Below are positions 13,601-28,600 of a stretch of DNA of 64,000 nt, piece by piece. Below the pieces are notes generated by a model. The model ran no database searches. It saw only the letters and a list, made by a program, of their open reading frames with translations, and had not been told where the DNA came from. The translations under genes were made by a program, and so were the position numbers. How positions within the stretch are numbered: position 1 is the stretch's first letter; each line of letters opens with the position of its first letter. Origin of the DNA: Fragum whitleyi (Eukaryota > Mollusca > Bivalvia > Cardiida > Cardiidae); contig OX411547.1 in the NCBI GenBank assembly GCA_948146395.1, positions 58,976,566 through 59,040,565 on the forward strand, given 5' to 3'.

Positions 13601-16600
13601 TACTTAAGGAGATATGCTACAGACAAAATCTAAGTATTAAAAATAACAAAGGGTGATAACTCCAAAATTATGCAAGCAAGAGTTGTAGTTCTTGAGCGCT
13701 GCACTTCCCCTCAATGAGACCTATCCACCCATAAAGTTTCAAGTTGATAGCTATTATACTTTAGGAGATATGCTCCAGATATAATCTAAGTATTTAGGAG
13801 ATATGCTACGGACAAGTTTAGTGACGGAACCTCAGAATGATGGAATGAAGGAATGATGGAATGAATGAGGGAGACCATTACCATATCCCTTTGCTAAAAA
13901 CAGCGGGATATAAACTAGAAAGCCATGAATCGCTTGAGTCGCTCCACAGGCTTGAAATTCTTGTAATAGCAAATCTAAGTTTTGACTAGATTTTTTAGAT
14001 ATTTTGGGTTCTACTGATGTTGAAATGATTTTCAAAGTTTCCACTATTATAACATGTAGAGAAATGACCTCCCCCCATATAGGCATATTTTTCATCCAAT
14101 GACAATAATTATTGGCTGCACGATAATGGATCATCAAAGGATCATACTAATGAAGTTTGATTGATATATCCATCAATTACATTCTGAGAAAATGATTTTC
14201 AAAGTTTCCACTATATAACATAGAGAAATGACCTCCGTCCATAAAATACATATTTTTCATCCGATCACAAATTTTTTTTGTAGACTGATAAAGATCACTC
14301 AAGGAGCATTCCAGTGAAATTCTAGTGAATATCCATCACTTACATTCTGAGAAAATGATTTTCAAAGTTTCCGCTATATAACATATAGAGAAATGACCTC
14401 CGCCCATAATATAAATATTTTTCATTCGATCACAATAATTTTAAGTAGACTGATATAGGGTCACCCAAGGATCATTCATGTAAAATTTGGTTGATATCTA
14501 TCAATTAGTTTCTGAGAAAATGATTTTCAAAGTTTCCACTATATAACATATAGAGAAATGACCTCCGCCCATAAAATACATATTTTTCATTCGATCGCAA
14601 TAATTTAAAGAAGACTGATAAAGGGTCACCCAAGGATCATTCATGTAAAATTTGGTTGATATCTATCAGTTAGTATCTGAGAAAATCATTTTCAAAGTTT
14701 CCACTATATAACATATAGAGAAATGACCTCCGCCAATAAAATGCATATTTTTCATTTGATCACAATAATTTTTTGTAGACTGATAAAGAGTCACCAAAGG
14801 ATCAGTCATGTAAAATTTAATTGGTATCCATCAATTAAAATCTGAGAAAACTCACTTTTTACCATATTTGGAAATTAGCCACGCCCATTAAATCCATGTT
14901 TTTCATTGGATCAAAATTTCTTGAACAACTTTGAAAGAGGGTCACCCAAGGATCATCCCTGTGAAGTTTGGTTGAAATCCATCCAGTAGTTTCTGAGGAG
15001 AAGATTTTTAAAGAAAAAGTTTACGACCGGACGCACAGACGGACGGACGGACGCACGACGGACACAACGCCATGACAATAGCCCCAGTGGCTTTCAGCCA
15101 GTGGAGCTAAAAACTGTCCTAAGATAAACTACAACAAGCAAATTCGTTGAATTGATATCCCCCGCCGAACAAATTTTCATTGTCAATGAAGTTAATATCA
15201 AACTTAGGTACAGGTTATCTTTTATCTACATCAACCTATAGTTTTCAAGAAATAGCGCGGAAACAAATATCACAATGTATGTATAAGGCTTAAACAGTCA
15301 GGGGGCAGTAACTCTAAATTCGGCCGTCGAACCAGGTAACCCTGACGATATGCGCATGTTTGTAGTGAAGCTGTGTGCCAAGTTTCATTAAAATCCAGTC
15401 TACAGTTTTCAAGAAATAGCGCAGAAAGGAATATCACTATGTATGTATATGGCTAAAACAGTCAGGGGCAGTAACTCTTAATGTGACGGTCAAACCGGTT
15501 AACCCCGACAATATGCGCATGTCCTCATTGTAGTGAAGCTGTGTGCCAAGTTTCATTGAAATCGGGTCTATAGTTTTGAAGAAATAGCGCCGAAATGAAT
15601 ATCACTATGTATGTATATGGCTTAAACAGTCAGGGGCAGTAACTGTAAACCGACCGTCGAACCAGGTAACCCCGACGATATGCGCATGTCCTCATTGTTG
15701 TGAAGCTGTGTGCCAAGTTTGATTGAAATCGGGTCTATAGTTTTCAAGAAATAGCGCCGAAACGAATATCACTATGTATGTATATGGCTTAAACAGTCAG
15801 GGGCAGTAACTCTAAATTCGACCGTCGAACCGGGTAACCCCGACGATATGCGCATGTCCTCATTGTAGTGAAGCTGTGTACAAAGTTTCATTGAAATCGG
15901 GTCTATAGTTTTCAAGAAATAGCGCGGAAACGAATATCACTATGTATGTATATGGCTTAAACAGTCAGGGGCAGTAACTCTAAATTTGACCGTCGAACCG
16001 GGTAACCCCGACGATATGCGCATGTCCTCATTGTAGTGAAGCTGTGTGCCAAGTTTCATTGAAATCGGGTCTATAGTTTTCAAGAAATAGCGCGGAAACC
16101 AATATCACTATGTATGTATATGGCTTAAACAGTCAGGGGCAGTAACTCTAAATTCGATCGTCGAACCGGGTAACCTCGACGATATGCGCATGTCCTCATT
16201 GAAGTGAAGCTGTGTGCCAAGTTTCATTGAAATCGGGTCTATAGTTTTCAAGAAATAGCGCGGAAACGAATATCACTATGTATGGATATGGCTTAAACAG
16301 TCAGGGGCAGTAACTCTAAATTTGACCGTCGAACCAGGTAACCCCGACGATATGCGCATGTCCTCATTGTAGTGAAGCTGTGTGCCAAGTTTCATTGAAA
16401 TCGGGTCTATAGTTTTCAAGAAATAGCGCGGAAACGAATGTCGGACGGACGGACGGAAGGACGGACGGAAGGAGGGACGGACGGACAGACATGGCAAAAA
16501 CAATATCCCCCCCGAAAAATTTTTTCGGCGGGGGATAAAAATATCTTACATGTTGGATATCCTCTCACATTATATTTATCAGCTAGATTTCTTTCTAAAG

Positions 16601-19600
16601 TAGCATCCACTGCTGCCAATCTACCAGAATTCTGAAATAAATTTAAACGGTATAAATATCAAATATGATCTCTTACACCCACAAGATCTTATTATCAATG
16701 TTGAATAAAATGCCTGCAATTAAAATGGTCTGTTTGTGAAGCACGAATTCCATCAAATCGGCATTTTAATACAAATTTTACCTTGACAGATGAACTTGAC
16801 CATGTCACATGACCTTAAGCTTGGTACCACAGATGCGTATCATTGAGATCTATCATCATACCAAATATGAGTATTGTATCTTGAATAGCTTTGAAGCAAT
16901 TGGCATTGTTAAGTTTTTTTGTTAAGTTTTGCAGACAGACAGACGGATGGACAACAGTAAAACAATATGCTCCCAATCTATTGATGCGTGGCAAAAAAAA
17001 AATGAAATTTTGCCAAGAGCCTTTAAGAATCAAGAACTGAAAATAACTTCTCATGACAGTAAGTAAGATGTTCTTGCATAATTCGAGGGGTCAGTGCAAC
17101 ACTATTGTAAGTGCCTATTAATATATAGGCACTTACAATAGTGTTGCACTGACCCCTCGATATTTCAGTCAGCCTGTCCTGTAGCTATGTTTCACTTAAG
17201 CCAACACCTACCTAACATGACATGACTGTATTTCTTAAGGTAGTGGACCCATAATAGTTCCACAACATTTTGGAACTCATGACCTTTCACAATGTTAACT
17301 GAGGTTTCCTAATAAAATCATTAGGAAACCTCAGATAACAATGTAAAAGTTCAAGCTTGCTGAAACTCTGTGGAACAATTTCAGGTCTACTACCTTAAAA
17401 GCTTATCATACTTACTCCCTAACCTTTCTATAAGGCAACAGGTTACAAATCAGGCATCTTATCTTATCGAACCTGATATGACACATTTTTTTTTTAAAAT
17501 TATTCCACCCCTTTTTTAAATAAGGCAGCAGCTTATTAATCAGACATAATTCATCTTTATCTGACATTACAAGACTGTACTCCATCAAATTCTGCTTACA
17601 ATATTTTACTGAAACCCTCACTATTCAGTTCAACTGAAGGTTATAAGACCACCTTTTTTTGAAACAACGAGACTGTTTTTGGTAAAGTCAGGCTAATCTT
17701 ATTGACCCCCTCACTATTCTATAAGACAGCTGCATATCAATCAGACTGCTTTTTTTTTTTATATCTTTTTTTAAAAAGACAAGAATTTATTTGATGAAGT
17801 CTGTATAATCATACTTACTCCCTCACTATTCAACAAGGCAGCTGCTTCACCAAAGGCTGGTTTCATTTTCTTACAATGTCCACACCCTGTAGGACAGAAA
17901 ATAAAACAAGAGATGTTTGTATGATATTTATGCCCCACATAAAGGCAGGTCAATAGCCTATTCTTCGCCAATCAACAAAGGGCAATAGGAGAATATGGTG
18001 ACTGAAGTTATGGTTGTGCACTTCACTTCTCAATGATATCTATACACCTATGAAGTTCATGATTCTAGCTTGCATACTTTTTGAGTTATGCTACCGACAA
18101 ACAAGAGGGCCATAGTGGCCCTAAATCGCTCACCTGAGTTAAATGTCTGTTAAACAGGTTGAAAAGGCTTTCAGTGGTGATGAATGATTCACAAAGGAAG
18201 TATTTTCACATAAATGTATACACAGATAGAGGTAATTGAAAGAACAACACAACACTAAATATTTACTTTACGTAATATTTCTTTAGATCGTTTAATATTC
18301 ATGCAATATATCGTAACATTTTACCAATCAATTATTTAAAGCATTACCAGAGTAAATATGTTTATTTGAAATGGGAAGAATATGGAAGAAGCTGCAGACA
18401 TATTATTTTGAATACTTGTGTAAGAAAGAAATTAAGCTGATATAAAGGACAAAGGTGATTATCTAATAAATGTAAGAATACAAGTTCTACATAAGTCCTC
18501 CTAACTTTGCTCATTCTTTATACGCATTTCTAAATCATCACTTCATGACATATTAAATAATTCATGTAAGACATGATCATAATAAGCAAATATTCTTAAT
18601 AATTATACTCTTGTAACAAATAATGGAAATGAAGTACAAAATAATACATAGAATTTAACAAAAATCATAAATTACAACAAAATATTCATTAAGGTTAAGT
18701 CAATTTAGATGTGTTTTATTTTTTTTTTCTTCTTCACAGCTCAATAACATATATTAAAAGTAGTAACATGCTGTACTTGTAATATACTTTTACATTACAA
18801 AATAACTATAATGTTAACTTCTGTATATAGAATTGTGTAAATCTTCTTGTTTAGATGTAATATACTGAACATTTAGTTAAATATTATTTTTTGTCTTAAG
18901 TAAACTGTTGAAAACATTTTGCACTGACATTAACACAAAAATGTTCAAAAAGTTGAACACAATATCAAATGATGGATTTCATTTCTTATCTGTATGCCAA
19001 ATAACTGTTCATCACACATTTATCCATTTTACATTTAATATCTCAATAACAGGTTCTGGATGTCTAGTATAAGGCTTTATAATATTTCATTGTCTCATTG
19101 TCAATATCATAGACCGATGTTTGATGGCAGCTGGAGGCTAGGAAAGGATAAATAGTTGCACTGATGTGAGAATTATCCACTGTTACGAAATAACTGAAGT
19201 TTGTTGAAAGCTGTGTTAAACCCAAATTCAAAAATACAAAATATTTCATTACAAATGTCCTGTGTGATAAGCAGCTCCAGCTTGGTTTGAAATCCTTGCC
19301 TCATGACACCTCAAAAGACTAAGATGCAAATCCTTTTTTTGCCTTTACTACTGAATCACCCCCCCCCCCTTTTGTTTATTAGTGTAGCCATTCCTGGTTA
19401 AAATGATATCCATTATACAATATTTCATTACAAATGTCCTGTGTGATAAGCAGCTCCAGCTTGGTTTGAAATCCTTGCCTAATGACACCTCAAAAGACTA
19501 AGATGCAAATCCTTTTTATGCCTTTACTACTGAATCACACATAACCCCCCCCCCCCCCTTTTGTTTATTAGTGTAGCCATTCCTGGTTAAAATGATATCC

Positions 19601-22600
19601 ATTATACAATATTTCATGAGAAACGTCCTTTGTGATCAGCAGCACTGCATTGGTTTGAAATCCTCCCCTCATAACACCTCAAAAGACTAAGATACAAATC
19701 CATTGCAATTACCACTGAGCCACAAATAACTCCTCTTTGTAGGGACAGACTTTAATCCTGGTAACAAAAAATCCCTGATAACAAAATATTTCATCACAAT
19801 ATACAAAAGATGCATATACAATTATTTCCTTGAATAATGTTAGGACTACTCATGCATAACAGAAATATTCTAATATTTTTCATTGCTTAGTTTGTTTGTT
19901 TCAATGGGGCTTTACATCGCTTTCAACAATCTTTCTGCAATGCCACAATAAATTCATATTATTTTTCTCACCAGTACTTCCATCACATCCTTTCCTAGCC
20001 TCCAGCTGCTATCTGACATAGGTCTACCATTATTAACCCATTGGTGTTGACTGCTTAGAAGTGGTCATTTGAAATAATAAGATCTTAAACACAAGCAACA
20101 AATGGATGCATGTATGTATTTCTTCTATTCTTTTTATTCAAATCAGAAATTTTATGATACCTGGACATGACAAAGAAAAATGACAGAGAAATTACTTCTC
20201 CCCAAAACATTTGTTTATTGGATAACAATCTAGCCTTTAATTGCAATTATATATTCTTGTTTTTTAATCCCAAGCAAAGCACCTTTAAAACATTCTGGGA
20301 GATTAAGGAAATTATTTAAACAAGAATTTCTGTATTTTTCAAATATGTATTCTATGTGACGATGATGTCATTTCCTGATTATTTGTTTATATTTTAGACT
20401 TAACCCTTTCCTGTTTTACAAAATTTTGGACCTGTCAAAATTCAAAGATTTTGCAGACAAAAATTTAAAGTGGATTTAATTTGAAAAATACCCATTCAGT
20501 AGAGTAGAAAATAGTGTGGAAAAAGAAGAAATTGCTTGTCAGAAGCAATTTCTTCTTTTTTCACAATGTTTTCTCAATCATAAAATCACAGGCACGTAAA
20601 AAGCAGGGATTAAACAGAAAAGGGTTAAAAAGGCTTATATTGAACAATGAGTTCTAAATCTACTTTTGAAGTTTTTTTCTTTATTTTCAATTTATACTTA
20701 AAGGCAATGATTTCTATAATCTTGTTAATTTGAACTTCTTTGAAATCATTAAAGACTAAACAATTCTTGTCTGATAAATACTATATAAATATCATTTTAT
20801 TAAACAGGTATCTGCAACATCTTGATTTTTGATTCTGGTAAAGGGTCATTTCTTACTATATTATATTTTTTCATTAGACAGTAGACATACGATATTCAGC
20901 TATAGAAATAACAAAAAAAGAATGTTCATAAAACACTTATGCCCTTGAAACAGCGTCTTTTTTTCTTCTAAAAGTTTGACCCTGATAATTGACCTTGTAA
21001 GATGACATCTATCTTCAAAGATGTGTATAAATCATTGAAACTTGAATAATGATGAAGTTATGGGAAAAAGGAAAGTTTGTAGGTGGAGTTTTGTGGACAG
21101 ACTGACAGATGGATGCCAGTAAAATAACATGCTCCCATATATTAATGTGACATGAATTACAATATACAAAATCAATTTAAACTTCAAAGTTAACTCAACC
21201 TCCAAATTCAAAATCTAAGCTTGTTGAAATTTGAAGAAATACCAGAAACTAGCATTTCTGTCTCTCAATTGCACAATTGATGATTTAAATGTTTGTAAAC
21301 AATGCGAGACAAAAAAAAAATCACTAAGCTGTTTCTTTTTTCAAACAAATTTTCCATGAAGTGTATCTGTGGATTTGGTCCAGTCTTAAATTTTGTTTTT
21401 TGGTGATGAGTTGACCAACAATTAATAAGTATATTAAAATTTCATATTTTTTTGTGGCCACCCACATCCCTATGATAAACCACCAGTAATACCAACCAAT
21501 ACTTAATGGTTGGTTGGTATTACAGATTTAAATGGTGGGTGATTAATTATACAGATTTAAGTATAAAGTACACAATCTTGTGATCTGACCAGTATGTTTC
21601 TACAACACCAACTTTACCATGAGTGTTTGACAACACCACATCAAGAATAGTCATGTTGTCTGTTGTTGCAGTTTCATTTAAAACTTTACACGACAATTTA
21701 TCTTGAATTTCCTTCCAAATTCCTTTATTTTCAGGTGAGAAGTTTATGTTGAAATCTCCTATTATAACCAATGGTTCAGTTTTGTTCAAATGTGGTATAA
21801 AATCATGTTTAATGCAAGTCATGAATTGTTGGTTTGTTACACTTGGAGATTTATAAATAAAAGCTACCTGAGAGCTGAGTGAACCATATATCAAACTGAC
21901 CAACATATATTCAATATTTTTTGAGCTATAATTCTTGTGACTTTTGACAACTAAATCCTTTTTTACATAGACACATAAACCATGGGCAGGTCTTTTTCCA
22001 GTTTTAGTTTCTTGATCATTTCTTAACAAATGAAATCCATCTATGTTGTGATCAGATGTCTGATCTTGGTCATGTAATCTAGTTTCTGCTAAGCCAAAAA
22101 TATGAGTTGAGATTAAGTTCGGATCGGCTTTAATATCATCACAATGCAAATGTAGAGATCTGCAGTTGTTGAATGCAATTTTGAGATGACCATTTGGATT
22201 CACTAATTCTAAAGGGGTATAACATAAATCAAGCTTGGCTTCTCTTAGTAATCTTTCCATTTCTACCCTAACTTGACTATCAATTTTATACGCATTTTCA
22301 TTGAAGTTTATTATTTGAAGCTTTTCCATAGATTTTACTCTGCTGATTGCAACATAATGCAGATGAGGAACTTTCCTAGTTCTTCGCTGTGACAAGTCTA
22401 TTACAACGCTGTCCAAAGTAGTTCCTTGTGCTCTGTGTACAGATCTTCCAGCTGAAGGTTGGAGAGGAAACTGAATTCTCTGAAAAGTTTTTTTATTGTA
22501 AATAAATGTCCTTTCCACATCAAAAATAGGTGTCCAGCTAGTGTCAATGTTACCACAGTAAAATCCCCTATTTCTGAACTTCAATCTGGTTTCAATTCCA

Positions 22601-25600
22601 GCATTTTCATCATGAAAATGTACCCAAATGATACTAGGACGATTTGTTTCAGCTTGTCTATATTCTATGAATTTTACTGTACAAGATGCACCATTTGCTA
22701 AACCATCTTCTGTATTAATATTAACAGTCAAGTCATATATCATGTCTACAACAACTGCCAAAGAATGGTGTAGATTTGCAGTAGTGTTTGGATCATTTGG
22801 TAAACTTAATAGTGCACGTTCCTGTTTTTCTCTTGATAAAGTAGGTGCAGTAACTGAATCATGAGAAGGAATTATAACTTTCTCAGTATCTAAGGAACTG
22901 ATTATAGAATCATTAAACAAATGCATAAAATAGTTTTCAGCAAACAGGTGTGGCGAATTAATTTGATAATTATCTTGATTTTTAGAAACAATGCATTGCT
23001 GTAATTTAATTTTGTCTTCATTTGTCAAAGCATCAACTCTCAGTCTGTTTAACATCTCAGCAAACTCTTTATCATCTTTTTGTCTCATTATTTCTGTTAG
23101 CTCATATACTTTGAAATGTTCTTTCCACAAATTCATTGACAAACATGATGCTCCATGGGCAAGATCATTGAATATCCAATCACCACTTACAGGTTTCAAC
23201 TGATAAAGATCACCAACAGCTATTACACTAACCCCGCCAAATGGTATCCTTGTACCTCTTAATTCTTGAAGTCTCTGATCAATAAAACTCAACATAGTAC
23301 TGCTAACCATTGATATTTCATCAATTATAACAATTGACAAATTACGATATTTTGATCTGAATGTATTTAAACTATCACATGTCAATGCTTGATTAGACTG
23401 TTTATATTTCTGCTTGAAAGCTGAAGAAATAGTTGATCCTCCAATATTAAATGCTGCTTTACCAGTATAAGCACACAAAAGAACTCTAATGCAGTCAGAG
23501 TCTTCACCTTCCTTCATATTCAGTAGTCTATATAATGTTTGGTATAATGCTCTAATTACTACACTCTTTCCTACACCAGCTCCCCCTGAGAGAAATGCGT
23601 ATAATGGTGCATCATTTGTCTTTATCCAGTGAACAACATGGTTGTAAAATTGCTTTTGCTTTGAGTTCAAGCACCTCAGAAGTTTTCTGTATTCATTGTC
23701 AGATAAAATGCTTTCATTCACATTAACTTGGGATGTTGAAACAGACAATCCAATATCTTTACCAATATCATACTCTCTGTGTTCATTGACTCTATCTGGG
23801 TTGAAATATATAAATGCTTCAGATTCAACTGACTCTTCCTCAGCAGTATCAGCTTCTACTTGTTGAGTACCTGGAGCAATTTCATCATATGCATCATATT
23901 CTGTTTCTACTTGCTCTCTTGCTAATTCAAGTTCATCAACATGATGCTCATACTGCTTGCATTTGTGATCAATTATACGTTTAATACTTTCATAATGCTC
24001 TTTGTATGACTTATGAGAACCTATCAGGTCTTTTTCTTCATCTCTCCATGGATGAAATAATAAAATCTTTTCTCGGAAATGGTTTTCTTCGTCTGTTTTA
24101 ATGTTGAACCTTACATAGCGTATAATCTTATTTGTTTTACGTCGTCTGATTGTTATACCGTTTCGAAGTGTCAAGATAGTTTCATCTGAATTGAACTGCT
24201 CACTATCACTTTCATGTTCATCATCATTATGTTCTTCAAAGTCTTCAAATTCTGATTCATTTGGATATGAAATATCTAATTGAGAGACATAGTCAGCTAG
24301 ACACCAACTGTTTAAGGCATTTGGTCTACGTGCATACCTTTTACAAACATTATCTGACATGATATCAGTAGATCTCTCTGGAAGTTCATCTAATGCTGAT
24401 TTTGATTTCAAAAGCTGAATTCTTTTGTTTGGGGTAGATGTATTGATAAAAGTGACATCTCTTGTACTTTTTGTCAAAGGCATTTGAAGTACTAGATAAA
24501 CAGCCTCTTGTGCACTAACTTCAACACTATTTGAAAATATATTTCCAATGTGTCTCACTTGTCTTTTGATATCCAGGTTTCCATTTCGAGCTTCTTTTGC
24601 TGCTGCATACAACAAGTTACTCATACCTCTCTGTGATTTGCTGATGTATGAAACAATGTACATAGCACAAGCATATGGGTCTAATACAAACTGAATGTCA
24701 ATATTTGCTTTCCATGCCTTCAGGACACACCTATTGTACATGTTAACTCGGATTTCACTGGGTTTCCTTTCAAGAAAAACTTTTGAGGCTACTAGTGAAC
24801 TTCTGATACATTTTACATATTCTGTTTCAGTCATGTTTGCTACAGATTGTAGGAACTCTTCATATGTCATGTCATAACCATCTTTGTTGTCATTCATTTT
24901 CTTTTGTAGCTCATCATATTTCTTCTGATATTTATCTCTATCTTCTTCAAGAGGATCTAACACTTCTGTTTTTTGAAGAGGAGGTAGTGGGTAACCAAAT
25001 CGACATATCTTATTTTGCTTTTTGCGACAAGTTCTTGAATGTCTATGTAGTTGAAGATCAGTTAAATGTTTAATTTCCTCTTCTGAGTTACTACATTGCA
25101 AGTATTTATCAACATAAGCAACTATTTCATTGTTAGTATTTTGATTAAATCTAGGCGCATCCTCTATCCACACTAGCATATGTATATGAGGAGAACCTCG
25201 TTGTTGAAACTCTACTCTGTAAAAATAATCAGTTACTTTTCCTAGAGGATTATGGTCACTTTTTAAAACAGTGTTAATAAACTCCTGAACTCTGTGATCA
25301 AAATATCTTGAACATGTCACAGGATCTTTCTGAATCAAATTTATTTTTTGTTCCCATGTAAGATTTTCTAATTCCTCATCACTGTAGTTCACATTTTCAT
25401 TCAGATTTGCTAACATCTTTAATAAGTCAGTCCATCTTGTATCAGCAGAAGACAGTGACATGAACCATGTTGGGAGACCAAGTTGTCTTATCATAGCAAA
25501 AACATCCTTCTTCTTCATTTCTAGATAAGCAGGAGAATTGCGAAAATGTAATACCCGTTATCTTTTTTAACAAAATTATCTAGATAATCAGAGTTTTTTG

Positions 25601-28600
25601 CATCTGCAGCAGTCATGTTATGGCCATCTGTTTGACATCTTCTGACAGCAAGATTCACTTTGTCACTTAATTGCTTCATTTGAATTTTCTTAAGTTTAAA
25701 AAATATATTTGGAACACTATTTGAAGCTTGTCTATCTATACTTCTTAATTCCCATTTTGCAATATCACTGTAATGAACAGGTACTTTTCTTTTTTCATTT
25801 TCCAGTCTTCTTTTTCCACAAAATATTGTTGGAAAGCAAAGATACTCAGAATCTTTATCTTGATAGATACTTAAAGGTTGTTGGCCTTCACCTGGTGCAA
25901 AAGTAAATGCATAATTCCTGTTTTCTTCATTCGAGTCTTGAACCATAGTATCTATATTACCAACATTTTCTTGAACGACTTCTTCAGCATCTGAGTCATA
26001 AACCTCATCATTTTCACCTAGCTTATCCTCAACAAGGTCCTCATTTGATGATTTATCATGTGGTTTGTCCCTTTTAACAACTTGTGGTTCAAAGTACTCA
26101 TCAACTGTCTCAGTTTCAGATGCAGTTACTTTTTCTATCCATTCTTTATCAATTTTTATATTTGAGTCTTTGTATAAATCACTTGTGTTCATCAGCCAGT
26201 TGAGAGCAAGAAGCACTTTTAGTGGTCTAACATTTTCTGAGAATACACATGATTTGAAAGAAATTTTCTTTTTCAATTTCACAGAGACAGTTACATTTTC
26301 ATCAAATGGTCTTGGTAAAACATTCACAACTGGCTGTATGTCAACTGGAACATTGATTACATTTCCTTTGATAGATAGCTGGCGACCCCTAGGCAGTTCT
26401 CTTATTTGCATAAATGGTATGCGCAAGGCTATCAATCTTTCCTCTAAAGAGTGTAGTTCAAGCTCTCTTGGCTTTTGTGGCCAGAACATTCCATTTACAA
26501 TTGACAACTTTGGGACCTTTCCTTTGAGAATACTATTTTTGCATGTATAACATATCCATTCTTTTTCAGCAACTGATTTAAGGCCTGTTAAATATTTAGC
26601 AGTCACATCATCATCTTTTTCTGAAACTTCTGACACTCCTTGCTTAAACCAGGTTTGATGACAACAAGAGCATACATAAATTGGTCCAGTTGCAATATTG
26701 GTATGGAAATTGCTTATACAAACATCAATATCTGATCCATATTTTCTTCGCTTAGCAGCTGCTGTTTCATTATTTCGAAAATCAGGGTCTTTTCTCTTGG
26801 AACATTTTCTGTAAATATCAGCTATTTTTTCAGATTGAACATTTCTTTTAATTGATCGCCATTCCTGTTTCTTTATTCGTTCTTTTTCTTTGTTGTAAGG
26901 GTTTAATCTAGATCTCTTTTTTGAAGCATTCTGATAAACAATTTCTTTTACTTTCATACTATTTGATCTTCTAGCCTTTCTTTTGATTTTTCGTTCCTCA
27001 AATTTAAAATGTTCATGAACCCTTGCCTTACCCTTTGATTTTTTTGAACTTGCCTTGTCCTTCTCTTTTTGCTCTAAACTTTGTCTTGTTTTTCTTTTTC
27101 TTGCAAGCTCTTGCAACTTGAAATTATCACTTAATCGAGCTCTACCTTTTGATATTCTAGTACTAACTTTGTCTTTCTCTTCTTGTTCTAAACTTTGCCT
27201 TGCCCTTCTTTTACGCTCAAGCTCTTGAAACTTGAAATCATCACTTAATCGAGCTTTCCTCATTGAAAGTCTATTGCTAATGTTGTCTTTCTGTTTTTGT
27301 TCTATACTTTGTCTTGCCTTTCTTTTACATTCAAGCTCTTTAAACTTGAAATTATCACTTAATCGAGCTCTACTCTTTGATAGTCTAGCACTTACTTTGT
27401 CTTTAGCTTTTTGCTCTAAACTTTTTCTTGCTTTTCTTTTGCCCTGTGATTCCATGTTTTTGAATTCACTAGAAAGCCTCTGATTGCATTTATATTTCTT
27501 AAGATACATTTTTCTGTTTATGAATCTGGTTGTTTCTTTCAGTGATTCTTTTAATCTTTGATCTTTAAAATACTCATCTATTAATCTATCTTCACAGCTT
27601 TTTTCTGACTTTTCTTTATTCTCTTTTTCAGATAGTTGTTCAGACGTTGGACATCCTATTTCTGTAACCAAATTGTCATTTAAAGGACCTTTTCCTGAAT
27701 TTTTGTAAAGTGAGAAATCAATCGGCAGAACTTCAAATGGAGATTCAATGTCTATTCTCAAACTTTCATACAGAGAATACAAGTAACAAACCAAGTCTTC
27801 AAGGCAATCAAATGTAAGGAAAATCGAAGTTCCGTCTGGATCTGACAGACCATTTATGCCATGAGAATGAGAATCAAAAAAGTAATACTTATTTCTAATT
27901 TTGAAAATGGCAGAGCATATAGCCCCAATCATCAACAAATTATATCTGGATATCTCTAAAGAATGCAGAAGAGTTTCTTGCAGGGTAGGCAGGCTTGATT
28001 CTCCAGTTTCTTGAATTGTTAAACCAGATATCACATCAATCTTGTGTATTCCATATCTCTCATTTGAAAGAGTAATCATCGGTGGTATTTCATCAAAACT
28101 TAGTAGTCTACTTTTAAAAATACCCTTTGCTGTCAAATCAGTTATAACTTTTTTGTACAAATAATCACCTTCAATCAAAATTTTATCCAAACTTGTTGTA
28201 TCAGTAATGCTATTTGCATAAACAATTGCACAAACACAGTTCATTACACATTGGCTTCCTCGAGACTCTTCACTAAACATTATATCAGCTTGGTTGAATG
28301 AGCCCAAAATAACTTCCTTTGCACTTGAAATATGAACATTTGGAGTTGCAATTAAAAGATACTCTGACTCTTTTCCATAATTTTCCTTGTCAACTATGCA
28401 AGTTTTAATGTCAAATACATCCCCATGTGCTACAGTTTTTTTTAAATCACCATCTGCAATATCTTCTAAGGTAAGATCTTCAATAGCACTTTCATTTTGC
28501 AAATTCATATAGCAATCTTCATCTATAAAATTCATAAAGCAATCTTCATTTCGCAAAGTCACAAAGCAATCTTCACTTGCCTGAACATTGTCAGGACTTG

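Noticed and set aside
13260..16500. CRISPR-like regular repeats
   Set aside because: Units are 150-175 bp, contiguous without unique spacers, in a eukaryotic intron; these are transposon tandem cores.
26065..26550. 161-codon open frame on the plus strand
   Set aside because: Shadow of ORF1 of the Helentron, which has clear domains on the other strand.
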